Source of the DNA: Effrenium voratum
Lineage: Eukaryota; Sar; Dinophyceae; Suessiales; Symbiodiniaceae
Direction: 5' to 3'
Assembly: GCA_963377175.1 (NCBI GenBank)
Contig: CAUJNA010001590.1
Location: 1-64,000, forward strand
Length of the DNA: 64,000 nucleotides
In this document: in pieces, positions 18,547 to 28,869 of the stretch
Layout of the letters: every line of letters begins with the position of its first letter
How positions within the stretch are numbered: the stretch's first letter is position 1
The notes under the pieces: generated by a model
Database searches by the model: none
Told to the model about the DNA's origin: nothing
What the model saw: the letters and a program-made list of their open reading frames with translations, nothing else
Position numbers and translations under genes: made by a program

Positions 18547-18721
18547 TGGAAAAGCTCATTCGCGCTGCAGCTGCCAGGATCACCATCGTGGTTATTGGTC
18601 CTTATCCCTTACAACAGTTTACACGGGTTCGGCTATAACGGTTTGACCGTATACACCTTTCTACGTGGTTGGGTACACACAGCTGGAGGGTTCGGTGGAC
18701 AGCGTCCCCCGTCTCTTGACA
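18547..18721 (+). repeat. 3' terminal direct repeat (LTR) of copia element
   Basis: About 175 bp, a near-identical copy of 6172-6364 lacking a 16-bp segment. The few substitutions in the shared 150 bp suggest the insertion is not ancient, in contrast with the many indels in the coding part. It is followed immediately by the 16-base word CCCAAGATCGTGAGCT that also occurs upstream of the 5' repeat. Confidence 0.75.
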
Positions 18722-18826
18722 CCCAAGATCGTGAGCTGTCTTCATGCCGACTTCCAAATTTGAAGTGGTTGGATGTGAGGCTATCCATTTTGCAAGGTCA
18801 AGATCTTCTCGAAGAAAGGTAAGTCA

Positions 18827-19319
18827 GTGCTGGACATGAGGAGCATTGAGGATGTGGAGGAGGAGCCGAACCACATGCTGGAGATTGTGACTGACGCTGA
18901 CTACGCGGCCAGTCAGGAGCCAAGGAAATTTACCACCAGCTACCAGATCTACATGGACGGGAACCTCACTGAGGCCAAGGTCCAAGGGCAGCGCTCAATT
19001 GCCCTCAGTTCTGGCGAGAGCGGGTACGTGGCGATGGTCAGTGGGAGCAGCGAAGGCATGTTCCTGAGACACATCTGGGAGTTCCTTTGTGGTGATGTCC
19101 CGGACACAGTTTGCAGGACAGACAGCAGCGGCGAGAGGAATGGTCGGACGCATCGGCATTGGAAGGGTGCGTCGCATTGACGCATCACTTCTGTGGTTGC
19201 AGCAGCGAGCGCAGGAAAAGATGATGAGAGTGACGGCCGTTCCCACAGCCATCAGTTGTGCAGACATAGGCACCAAGATCATGCGCATGACGAACATGGT
19301 GGACGGCAGTAATCGGTGA
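18827..19319 (+). pseudogene. RNase H fragment of a second copia element
   Basis: Two frames (18827-19180 and 19089-19319) together give a Ty1-type RNase H distinct from the one at 13672-14508. VTDADYAASQEPRKFTTSY stands for the first Asp box. SIALSSGESGYVAMVSGSSE carries the catalytic Glu. A TDSS box is followed, after a frameshift near 19110, by ARGMVGRIGIGRVRRIDAS and CADIGTKIM, the copia C-terminal 'ADIGTK' end. It lies about 100 bp after the 3' LTR of the large element, so the large element probably inserted into or next to an older copia copy. Confidence 0.75.
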
Positions 19320-19788
19320 GGAGCAGTTGAAAGAGATTGAGAAGAGCGTGCTGAACCAGAAAGGTAGCAAGAAGATCCTGAACGACCTGAAAGGCGAGTA
19401 CCGCATGATGATGGTAGTTGCCTTGGCCAATTTGAATGGTGGATGTTTGTCATTGCCATTTTGGCAGTGATTGGAGCCTGGAGCCTTGGGCCTAGTCAAT
19501 TGGACATGGCGTTTCTTCATCCGGGTGATTGTGAATGAGACGAGCCAGAAGAAGAAGGCTGTGATGCACGCTGAAGACAAGGACAATGAGTGCGATTTGT
19601 GGGCCAGAAGGCCTACCAATCATAGGAAGAAGCACAGAATGCCTGAGAAAGATGGCATTGTCAAAGTGCATGCGACAGGCAAGGTGTATCATACGAGCGC
19701 GCTTTGTCAGCACTACAGAGGAGGTAAATCATACCCCAAATGTAGCGTGTGTGCAGAGCATGAAGGCAGCATGTTAGACCACCCGTGA
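19320..19788 (+). pseudogene. Copia tail: predicted membrane helix and Cys/His-rich end
   Basis: Following the RNase H, a frame encodes LKGEYRMMMVVALA and then EWWMFVIAILAVIGAW, a hydrophobic stretch long enough for a membrane helix. The frame 19471-19788 (105 codons) then gives a basic region ending TGKVYHTSALCQHYRGG and a C-x-x-C pair (CSVCAEH). The same order (RNase H end, conserved MMxxALAN-like stretch, membrane helix) recurs at 36546-36795, which supports a real conserved tail in this copia lineage. Confidence 0.55.
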
Positions 19789-20194
19789 AATCCAATCATG
19801 CCCTGCACACATGTGAGCACCTGTGAATATGGTGACCGCAACATAGAGGCTCTAAGCCATAGCGAGAAAAGACCGTTGCGCTACCGCTTTGCACAGCTCG
19901 CGGCTGAGGGCCCGTTTTGCGTGACAGGCGCAGCTGTTTCAAAATGGCTTGCAGATTTCATGGCAACCGCACCATTTCCTGTATTTGGTGTTTCCGCGGC
20001 ATGGGTAGCGTTTGGCAGCTGTTTAAAGTGCGCGGCTGATGGCTTGCAGATTTCGTGGCAGGCTGCGTGACAGGCGCAGCGGTTTGGAGACGGCTTGTTG
20101 GCATCTAAAAGGACTCGATCGAGTGCGCAGCTGAGGGTCCCGCTTTGCATGACAGGCGCAGCGCGTTGGAGATGGCTTCCAAATCTCGCGGCCC
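19789..20194. other. No supported gene
   Basis: Contains three loose repeats of a block with GACAGGCGCAGC plus 'TGGCTTGCAGATTTC' or a variant (about 19920-19960, 20035-20090, 20145-20190). Nothing coding is convincing. Confidence 0.4.
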
Positions 20195-20407
20195 ATCACT
20201 CATTCATTCATTTACTCACTTACCCACCCACCCACCCACCCACCCACTCACTCACTCACTCACTCACACTCATTCACACTCAGTCACACTCTCTCACACT
20301 CACTTACATTAACTCACACTCACTCAAACTCACTCACACTCACACATTCTCACACCTACTCACACTCACACTCACTTGCACTGACTCACAGTGACTCACC
20401 CTCACTG
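20195..20407. repeat. (CATT/ACTC/CACC)n compound microsatellite
   Basis: Tetranucleotide runs CATT, CACC and ACTC grade into CTCACACT hexa/octanucleotide repeats. Confidence 0.9.
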
Positions 20408-23400
20408 ACTCTTCTGGGCGTGTGTTTGCGTTGCAGGGGCATGTTGGTACTGCCAATGTGACGAGGCTTAGGCCCTGATTGTGGTTTCTCGCTGAGATTG
20501 GCTTGCGCGCAAAGGAGTTCCAATGTCATAGAGCATTTTTCTAAAAACAGAAAATGTGGTCATCCTAGCCAGGCGTGCAAGCCTCGTGCAAGCAAGAATT
20601 TGCGAAGGGCTCTGTGCGTTTCCACTCCACATGTTTCTGGGTGTGCGATGAGGCGCACGCCAATTTGTGCGTCCATTTCAGAGCGCTGCCCATGTCGTGC
20701 TCCAGGGCTTGGAAAGTCCTCCTCGAGGTAATGCAGATGCCGTCGACCCGATGCAGGTTGGCTGGCCATAGACGCTGTCAGCGATCGGGGATTGCTCCTG
20801 GCTTGGTTTGTCCTTGTCCACAGACGGTGGAGCAACTGATGATTGCGCAGCTTGGCGCTTTTGGTTCAGGGGCGGCGCTCTGCGATGATTTGTTTTCGCA
20901 GCTTGAGGCAAGTCGCTGCCACGTTCCAGCAATTGTACAATTCAGGCGGTTTGTCGCCTTGCTTCATCTGCGTGCTCGAACGTGCTCGTGATGGCGACGC
21001 GAGCAAACATGGAAAACCACCCCTTGCTTTTGTGCGTCACATGCCGGATTTCGCGCGTGCGTCCTTCTGGAGACGTGTCGACTGGTGGGATACCATCCGA
21101 CTGTGGCCTCATGGCATGTTGTCCAACTCTTTCGCAGCCCTTGTAAGCAAGAAAAGGAATCGCTTGAGACTCTTCCAAGGTGTCGGAAGCTGATGGAGAT
21201 GGCAGGTCAATTGTGAGCAAGGTTGCTGCCATAAATCAAGTGTGAGCAAGGTTGCTGCCATAAATCAGAAGGAGTTGGAGACATCAAGCAGGGCGCATAC
21301 CTTATTGAGGTCAAAGCAGCTTTTGGTGTCATATTGCCATTGTGAAGAAGTGCGAGAAACTACCACCTGAGCATTTTCGACATCGGCTTTGACGATTCGC
21401 TTGCGCAGAAGACAGCCCTTGCCACAACACGGCCAGAAGATGCACCCGAAAAGCCACAGGAGTTTTTAGAGCCAGTCCAGCCACCTGGCAGTCATTCCCC
21501 CTTTTTCGGAGTTGCCAGGCAGCCAACTTCATCATCCACTGCAGGGATAGTAAAGCTTTTGTGGCGGTCCAAGTGAAGTCCAAGACACTCAGCAGTCGAC
21601 ACGACAAACCGAAGCAACTCGACAGAGGCGGGGCACTTCTTGCCTGAGACATTGCAGAGCTTGACGATGTGCAGTTTCCTTGTTTGCGCTGACCGACATT
21701 CAGCAGCTACCACCATTTCTGCGTCAACTCTCCGGTCTTGCGGCAGTTCACCCGAAGCTGGCAAAGCCCCTGGCCAGGATCATCTTTGAAGTGAGCGGAA
21801 TCAGGGCTGATGGACAAAAGGTGGCGTCGCTGGAATTGCGGAAAGCACGCAAGCAATGAACACCTCGTGGGAACCTGTTGCTTGTTTTGTGGGATTCTTC
21901 ATGTTCTTTGCGAGAGGGAACTCGGAGGCTTCAACTGCCGATGCCTGGTTTGCAGTGATGTCAGTTTAAGCTACGCAGCCAACTGTTGTGTGCTCCAATT
22001 CAAAACCAGCATGGGCACACATGGGGCCACAACAGCGGACTGCTGAGCAAGTAGAGCAGATCTTTGCAATTGGCTTTTGAGAACTGGCAAGAACATGCTC
22101 TTGGGCTGCTGAACTATACGGGGGAATTCACTGCGAGTGTTCATGTCGTGGCAATGGGATAGAATTTACTCGCTCGCCCTCCTATGTTTTTTCTACCTTT
22201 TGGCGGCCTGCGTGTTTCGTTTTGCCTCTTGTGCGGGAGCCCGTTTGGGCACGTAAGTAGCCGTTGCTAGCTTTGGCAGCAATCAAACCGCAACACATAT
22301 TTGGCCCATGGGACGGGCCAAGCTTGCGCAGCGCGATCGCCGCACGCAACTTCATGTGCAGGTCTTCGGCTGTCAGCCCCTCAAAGAGTCTCCTTTTTAA
22401 TCGGTGGCCGGGCGCTGGCGTTGTGTGTTCGAGCGGACAAAGCGCAGTAGGTGGCCCCTGTCGAAAACCAGTTCCCGGCTGGCCGAAGCATCACAGACAT
22501 ATCTAAGCACCCGCAACGCCAAAAGCCGGAAGAAGACAGGCGTGACCAGCGACTGCAGTCCACCATTTTGAAAGCTGGTCTCCGCAGTTCATGTTTCCCG
22601 GGTCAGAGAACTTGCTTTGTCTCTGCACCGCGCAACAAGTTCGCAACTCCTTCTCATCAGGGCCAGGGCGCGTGTCCAGCGCACTCTGCGACGACGAAGG
22701 TCAGCAGTCCTTATTATTGCTTTGCCTTTCTGTGGCGAGGTATTCGCACCTGCGGGCAAAGCGCGCCCCGGCCCAGAGCTTTGCGCTTGTTTCGCGCTCA
22801 GGGAAGTTCGAGGGCGTGGCACCCCGGCGGGCCTGCAATTTTGGTTTCACGTTGGGCCTCGCTTGCCACACGTAGCCTGCGCCGCTTGCATCTACATGTT
22901 CACTGCGCAGCACAGCATTGCATCATGTTTTTGGCGTTGCCACCGTCGCTGCGGTTGGTGCCTGGTTGTGCGTCTCTTCGTTTTTCATGTGCTTGTTCTT
23001 TGCAATTCCGGTGATCCGCATGGGTATGTTGGAATCAACGGTGAACTGTATGATTTCGCGCACTACCTGCATGTTGTCAGCGCCCAAGTTTGTTCTCTGC
23101 GCTGACGCGTCATGGCGCCCTCGAACCGAACTTACGGAATTCCGCTGAGCGGGAACCGCTTGGCACTCGCGAACTGGGTGCAGTCGGCGCGCCACACTCA
23201 CTCCCGAAGCAGCATGTGGAACGCGGTGCAGGGCTTCGCTGGAGCAGGAGCGGAACATGCTTGCGGCAAGGATCTCATCGCGGACGTGAGGCCCTAAGAT
23301 CGTCATGTCTGCGATTGATTGCCAAGCTTTGGTCCAAACAAATTCCACAGTCTGGCCGCCTGATCGCTTGTGCTTCCCAGTTCTCGGCCAGCACAGACAC

Positions 23401-23829
23401 TGGCCGGTTGCCAGGAGGCTGGCGCGGCGCTCCCGCCACGACCGCCGTGCAAGCGAGGTGGCAGCCCGCAGGCGCCGGTGCACACACCCCGAGTTCCAGC
23501 ACGCGCGGCGGTGTTGCCTTGCCGTGCTGGCCTTCGAGATTCACCGGCGCCGTTCTGGCCTTCTGCGCTCCGTGAACGCTTGTGCGGCCGCAGGGCCAGC
23601 CTGCGAGAACAGCATGACGGCGGACGCCGCGTCGAAAACGTTGGGAACGCAGTTGAAGTTGCCTGTTGCCAGCCCCGCCCAAACCTGGGCCACTCATCCT
23701 CGACGCTGAGGCCCATGCGGCGTGAGCAGTGCAGGGCGCGCGGGATTGTCTCACGGACAGCTTGCGGTTGCAGAGCGCGTGATTATGCGTTTTCATAGCA
23801 TGCAGTGCTCAATGTCATCGCTGCGCTGA
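20408..23829. other. 3.4 kb without a supported gene
   Basis: Numerous short open frames on both strands show no family motif, no repeats and no consistent frame. A 31-bp duplication (AGCAAGGTTGCTGCCATAAA) sits at 21220-21265. GC content rises gradually after about 22,250. Intron-rich host exons cannot be excluded. Confidence 0.4.
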
Positions 23830-24342
23830 TCAAAGGCACCTGGCGCTGGGCGCAGGGGAGCGCGCGCCCGGTCTGAGCAGCGCCCACCACCGCCGGCAGC
23901 TGTCGCCCGGCGAGAGGCGGGAGATGAGGCACGCATAGGGGAAGTACAGAGTGAAGTGCGTAGACGTAGGGCCTTGGCCCGGGCAAGCAGTCTCGGAGGT
24001 CCATCGTTTGCCCTCCCGCATCTGTGTGTTGAAATCTTCTCCAAGAATTTCAACGTATTCATGCTGCCGCGCTTCACGCAACATGAAGTGGAGTTGGTCC
24101 GCGTGGGGTAAGTACACAGCAGTCAATCGCACAACTCCACTTGTGAGCGTGCAAGGGACGATCGGTAATCGGCATAACTTGTCGATTTTTGGCTCGATGA
24201 GCACTATGTGCAAGAATCGTTCAGGCAGCCGCGCATCACCTTCAATAGCACGGGTCTCACTGAAACAAACCGCATTCATGGACAAATCGGAAACTCGACG
24301 CCAAACTTGAATGGAGTTGTCCCTAGGAAGCGGGGCCTCCAT
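23830..24342 (-). pseudogene. LINE AP-endonuclease (EEP) domain fragment
   Basis: The minus-strand frame contains LTAVYLPHADQLHFML and, further on, VEILGEDFNTQMREGKR. The first matches the 'xxVYxP' strand and the second the G-D-F-N box (here GEDFN) of the endonuclease/exonuclease/phosphatase domain of APE-type LINEs. The catalytic His/Asp boxes further downstream are missing or frameshifted. This is a different LINE class from the restriction-like-endonuclease elements that dominate the window. Confidence 0.6.
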
Positions 24343-24537
24343 GTTTGCTCTTGCCTCCTCCCTTGCCGTGCTTTGGAAAGATGTTGCAGGCTCTCCCGCT
24401 CAAGTCCTTCAAGTCCCCGCAATCTTGGAGTGTTTTTTGTAGGGTTTGAAACTCCGTCCACATGTGACCAAACAAACCGCATCGTGGAGGTCTCCAAGGA
24501 CAATAAAGTGAACACGACCTAAAATGCAACCAGAACC

Positions 24538-24556
24538 TGTGTGTGTGTGTGTGTCT
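24538..24556. repeat. (GT)n microsatellite
   Basis: A run of eight to nine GT units. Confidence 0.85.
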
Positions 24557-24599
24557 GTCATCGTTGATTTCAATCTCCCGCTTGCCAAATCCTCATTTG

Positions 24600-25050
24600 C
24601 AAAACCCCACCCCCACCAGGCAGCGGCAGCGACCCAGTGGCTTGGCGACCCCTTCCTGCCGGCAGCCCAGCGCGGCATCACTGTTTTGGAGGGCCGCTGA
24701 AAGACCCATGCCAAGCAGGACTCCTTGTTGCAAGCCATCCGCACCCGGGTTGGAGCGAGACGCGCGCCGCAGACGCGCGCCCCGCCCTGCGCGCCGCCCT
24801 CGCTCCAGCGGACAGCCGCCTTCGCAAGCGACGATGTTGGAGTGTCCTCCTTGTCGCCGTCCAGTCAGCGCTGGCAGGGTCGTTGCGGGGCCTTCCGCCC
24901 GCGCTGGGGGCTTGGCGGCGAGAAGGGGCCGCCGCTCGAGCACGTCCTCGCGCTGGCGGGCATTGACGCCGCGCGCCCGACCTGGCGGCTGCCGTCCTCC
25001 CGATCCCCCACCTTCTCCGCACGCTTTGGTCCACGCTGAGTCTCTAGCCG
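24600..25050 (+). mobile_element. RLE-type LINE fragment (end of RT plus ORF C-terminus)
   Basis: 24620-24700 encodes LGDPFLPAAQRGITVLE, equivalent to the 'GDxxLPxxxRGxxxLGxPxG' block after the RT catalytic site in the copies at 29250 and 40250. 24780-25020 encodes KRRCWSVLLVAVQSALAGSL and, in another frame, PPLEHVLALAGIDAARP. These correspond to the C-terminal end seen intact at 42130-42327. The middle (zinc knuckle and nuclease) has been deleted. 57330-57420 is nearly identical to 24617-24700 at the nucleotide level. Confidence 0.65.
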
Positions 25051-25560
25051 CCGATGCTGCTTTTCGGCAGCTTCACGGCAAGGTCCTTGGCCAGTCCGGC
25101 CCAAACAGGAGTCCTCACCAGCGCGCCGAGCTGCCCAGGACTTGCCTACTCTCCTGCGTGCTTCTGTTGCGGCGCCGGCGCTGCTTTTGCGCTTTGCCGC
25201 CCGCAGGCCCTGGCGACCATCGTGCACCCTGCCCCCGGCCGGGTGCCCTGCACAGTCGCGGCCGCCCTCTTGAGCGTGCCGCTGCGCGGATCTGCCGCGA
25301 GGCTGGCGTTGAATGTTTCTGTTGACTGCCTGGACGACAGAGGCATCAAAGGCATAGCTAATGGCTTGCTTTCGTGGAATGCCCGTCGTCAGCAGGAGCG
25401 GACTTACCCCGAGCCGTCGGTGTCTGCCTGCGCGGCAAGCCTGAAACATGAGCCACACAGGTTGCCCGCGGGTTTGTTAACGGCCAACCGTAGGTCGTTA
25501 GTGCCTTATCTCACGAAGGCTTTGTTCCCTGGCCTAAATTTTTGTTTTGAGTAAGCGAAA
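25051..25560 (+). mobile_element. RLE-type LINE fragment (zinc knuckle/endonuclease region)
   Basis: Two frames show GDHRAPCPRPGALHSRG with LERAAARICREAG, then DCLDDRGIKGIANGLLSW and RQQERTYPEP. These match the knuckle 'LGDHRAAC' and the endonuclease core 'DDRRLEVVANGLPLW ... RKERTYPEL' of the copy at 30400-31000. Key nuclease residues are altered and the frame is broken, so this piece is dead. Confidence 0.6.
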
Positions 25561-25839
25561 CTAAACAGGGATGGGCGCAACTTTTACAAGCTTGCTGTCT
25601 TTTTTGATTTTGTAGTGGAACACGAGAAGCGCGTTGCAAGTGCAAGGGGGAAGGAGGGCGGGAGCCGCTCATTTTTAGAACCGTTCGCTTTGCTGACGTG
25701 CTTCTTCTGAGTTGCATTTCGGCTATTGTGATGGCAGGGGGGTCTGACTATGAGCGGTGCAATTTTGCCGGTCATGGCGGTGAATCATCATCACATCCGT
25801 GCATGTTTCGGACCACGCCGGTCCCACCCTTCGAGGGTG

Positions 25840-26757
25840 GCAGTCCCCCGCCGCCGAGGCTGTTGCCCGGCAGCTTCAGAGCGAGGTCCTTGCGCAAGTT
25901 GACTCAGCTTCTCAAGCCCTGTTGCATTCGCAAACTGGCCCGTGCAGTAGCCGAGTGTTTGGCAGCGTGCCGAGCTGCCCAGAGCATGCAGCTTGCCCAC
26001 TCTCCTGCACTGTTCCGCGTGCTTTTGTTGCGGTGCTTGCTTGCTTGCCTTTGCCCTTTACCGCCCGCCGCCGCCGATGCGATCGCCTTCTCGACCCTGT
26101 TGGCGACCGCCAAGCAGGCTGCTCCCGGTCAGGCGCACTGCGCAGTCCTTGAGCGCGCTGCTGCCCGGATTTGCCGTGAGGCCCTTTGTGCGCGCTTTGG
26201 GCGCGCCTGTTGATCGCCTTATTTGAGGTTATCGCTAACGGCCTTGTGGAATCGTGCTCAGCCAGCCCGGAGTCGACGCGACCATCGTGTCGCCCCTCAC
26301 GCGTGATGCTGCACCACGCTCCCGCGGCGACCCTGCCCGGCCCATTGCGTTGCATGAAGCCAGGAGGCAAAAGGTTGTCGCCTAGTCGTCCTAGAGGTTG
26401 AGGCCGGCGGGAGCTGGAGCTCCGAGACCAGCCGACTTCTTGCGGCAGCTTGCTAGGGCCAGGGAAAGGGACACCCCAGCCCGGTCCAGGTCGCCCATCA
26501 AGCTACTCTCGTCCATCGGTGGTCCGGGTTTTTGACCGCAGCCGCCACGCAGGCTTTTGCTTCTAGTTTGTCTGTCTTGCCTTGTGCGGGCCTGTCGTGC
26601 GTTGAGGGTCCTTGCGGACCGCAGTGGTCCTTCTCTTGACTTGCATGTCGACCCCGGTGCGGCCCTAGTGATGCATGTGGTGTGTACCTTTTGCGAACTC
26701 CTCTGGTCCCCAGGTAGACAGTTGATGCGGAAAAAGGCGCGCCCAAAAAAACAAAAC
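25840..26757 (+). mobile_element. RLE-type LINE fragment with 3' A-rich tail
   Basis: Contains LLDPVGDRQAGCSRSG and LERAAARICREA (knuckle and following helix), then FEVIANGLVE (endonuclease core), all in shifting frames. The end 26724-26757 (GCGGAAAAAGGCGCGCCC followed by an A-rich run) matches the 3' tails of other copies of the family. Confidence 0.55.
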
Positions 26758-27590
26758 TTACACCAGCATAGACCCGACAAAGCAATGATTGCACACCACT
26801 CACAGCTCCACAAACAAGCACCCCAAGCTGTATGCCCCAGAGCACTCTGCCGTCAATCTCGCAAAAATGCGCCCACCAAAGAGCACCCCAAACAGCGCCC
26901 CCCAGTCAATCTCGCAAATCACTTTCCCCTAGTTGGAACCCCGTCCAGGGTTGCCCTCCCTGAGCTGCCGCATGGACTTGCTGTTCCGCGTGGGGTCGGC
27001 GCTGGCGAGATGGGGGGCCGAACGCGCGGAGACCGCGCGCACGGTGGCCCAGCTCCCGCCCACCTGCAAGGAGGCGCTCGCCCACGCGGTTTTCGTGTGC
27101 GCGGGGGCGCCCCCCGCTACTTCCCGCCTGGTTGGGGGCGATTGTGTTTGTGCTGGGGCTGGTTTGGCTTGGGCGCGCTCATGCGCGCGTGCTTCGCCCT
27201 GCTGTGGCTGCTGTGCCGGCCGTCTCGGGGGGCGCCAGCCCCACAGCGTCCTTGGCTCACAGCGGCGCGGGAAGCGGGGATGCCGGAGGAGGAGCTCCTG
27301 TGCCACCTCCTCCGCGAGGCTACGGCAGCCGGGACGACGGGAGAGGGCCGCAGGAGGCCTGCGACAGCAAAGGCTCAAGTTCTGTTGGCTGGCTGCCCGT
27401 CCCCTTGTTTTTGGTTTTCCGGGGTTCTGTCTTTGTTGTCTGGTTTCGTGTTTGGGTTTTCGCGGCGGGCGCCACGGATCGCATAGCTGGGAATCGGGCC
27501 CAGTATAAATAAGCCGTGCCACAGCTGGGAGGCGGGCCCAGTATAAATAAGCTGCCCCTGGAAGCTGCCCAGGTTAAAAACAGCTCTGTG
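26758..27590. other. No supported gene; two tandem TATAAATA motifs
   Basis: Long high-GC open frames on both strands lack conserved motifs. A 39-bp direct repeat (27483-27510 and 27522-27549) carries CAGTATAAATAAG twice. Confidence 0.4.
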
Positions 27591-27599
27591 TCAAGACCT

Positions 27600-27865
27600 C
27601 CAGGTTTTTTGCGATTTTTAACATGCTCGCTCGACCCTCTGCGGGGATCGGCGTGGTCGAGGTGCAAAAACTCATGGTTTTTTGCGATTTCTAAAGTTCC
27701 CGCGCGACCCTCTGCGGGGATCGGCGTGGTCGAGGTGCAAAAACCCATGTTTTTTTTTTTCGATTTCTGCGGCGCCCGCGCAACCCTCTGCGGGGATCGG
27801 CGTGGTCGAGGTGCAAAAACTCGAGGTTTTTTGCGATTTCTTATCTTTTCCGTTGCGGTGCACGC
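27600..27865 (+). repeat. Tandem array of ~83-bp 'GACC' repeat (inverse orientation)
   Basis: Three copies of a unit containing CTCTGCGGGGATCGGCGTGG then TCGAGGTGCAAAAAC. Its reverse complement is the core of the arrays at 51700-52490, 54690-55245 and 58195-58600. A single reverse-orientation copy lies at 28545-28612. Confidence 0.8.
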
Positions 27866-27949
27866 GCCAACCCTACTGCGGGAAATCGGCGAGGTTCCTA
27901 GGTGCGGTAAAACTGCGAGGTGTTTTCGACTTTGTTGTCGAACTGTTCC

Positions 27950-28035
27950 ACCGTGGAGTATGTGCGCAACTGCTCCCCGTAGCACCGGGCACCCGAACCG
28001 GCGGGTCGCGGGTTCGTTTCCTCCCTGGTCCGCGG
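27950..28035 (+). other. tRNA-like block (T-arm consensus)
   Basis: GGGTCGCGGGTTCGTTTCC has a T-arm/B-box-like core, followed by TCCCTGGTCCGCGG. The same block in reverse orientation is at 51601-51680 and 54530-54610, where it reads GCGGGTTCGATTCCC. The D-arm and anticodon arm do not pair properly, so this is a tRNA-derived or tRNA-mimicking relic, not a functional tRNA. Confidence 0.45.
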
Positions 28036-28061
28036 GCGGGCGTCGCAAGATGCAACTTGCA

Positions 28062-28425
28062 TTTTAAAGCAACTTGCGCAGAGCAACTTGCGCAGAGCAA
28101 GTTGCACAGAGCAACTTGCGCAGACCAACTTGCACCGACCAGTTGGCGCAGAGCGCCTTGCCTAGAGCAACTTGCGCAGAGCAACTTACGCAGAGCAACT
28201 TGCGCAGAGCAACTTGCACAGAGCAGCTTGCACAGAGCAACTTGCAGGGAGCGCAATTTGCACAGAGCAACTTGCAGGGAGCCACTTGCAGGGACCAACT
28301 TGCCGGAGCAACTTGCGTGGAGCAACTTGCGCAGAGCAACTTGCACAGTGCAACTTGCGTAGAGCAACTTGCGCAGACCAACTTGCGCCGACCAGTTTGC
28401 GCAGAGCACCTTGCCTGGTGCTGTC
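28062..28425. repeat. ~15-bp satellite, family B, inverse orientation
   Basis: About 24 repeats of variants of CAACTTGCGCAGAG. This is the reverse complement of the GCTCTGCGCAAGTT array at 50820-51290. Confidence 0.85.
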
Positions 28426-28544
28426 TCGCGCTTGCTTCACAAATGCTTCGAGGAGGGAAAAAGAACGCATCCTGCAGCGTTGGGCCGACCTCGCTTGCGA
28501 TGTTATGCTTTCGGGCCAACCGTGGTCTAGTTCACCGCAGAAAC

Positions 28545-28612
28545 CGCAAAAAAAAACATGGGTTTTTGCACCTCGACCACGCCGATCCCCGCAGAGGGTC
28601 GATTTTCGTGTA
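28545..28612. repeat. Single 'GACC' repeat unit
   Basis: One copy of the dispersed unit, with TTTTTGCACCTCGACCACGC and ATCCCCGCAGAGGGTCG, in the opposite orientation to the array at 27600-27865. It abuts the 5' side of the LINE at 28650. Confidence 0.75.
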
Positions 28613-28869
28613 GCGTCGTCGGCGCTACCCCGCCGCCCTAAGAAGAGATTTTAACTCCTCGCAAGTCCAGCCACCTTCGCATGACCCCAGTCTGGACACG
28701 CCTGAAGCCAGAGCGGATCGCTCCAGCCAACGTGCGCGTCGCCTGGTCCACCTAGGGGAGCTGTCAGCTGCCCGGCAAGCGTTGGTGGCCAGCCCGCTGG
28801 GCCCCCGGCACCGTTGAGACTCTTCAGGACCCGCCCGAGGTTTTAGATTTCCAGCCTCCCGCAGCCCAG

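Larger units (their letters stand above)
6172..18721 (+). mobile_element. Long Ty1/copia-type LTR retrotransposon (decayed)
   Basis: A 12.5-kb element is bounded by direct repeats (6172-6364 and 18547-18721). The domain order is gag, CCCH zinc fingers, aspartic protease, integrase, reverse transcriptase, RNase H. Integrase before RT is the Pseudoviridae (Ty1/copia) order. The element is more than twice the usual ~5 kb. The extra length lies in an N-terminal coiled-coil segment and about 4 kb downstream of RNase H. At least six frameshifts and an in-frame stop interrupt the polyprotein, so this copy is unlikely to be active, although catalytic motifs survive. Confidence 0.85.

Noticed and set aside
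19450..19470. GCCATTTTGGCAGTGATTGG as a spliced-leader relic.
   Set aside because: It lies inside the conserved membrane-helix coding segment of the copia tail, so the partial match is coincidental.
22451..23798. Several overlapping frames of 130-190 codons on both strands around 22.5-23.8 kb.
   Set aside because: They overlap one another in opposite orientations, none carries a family signature, and GC content explains their length.
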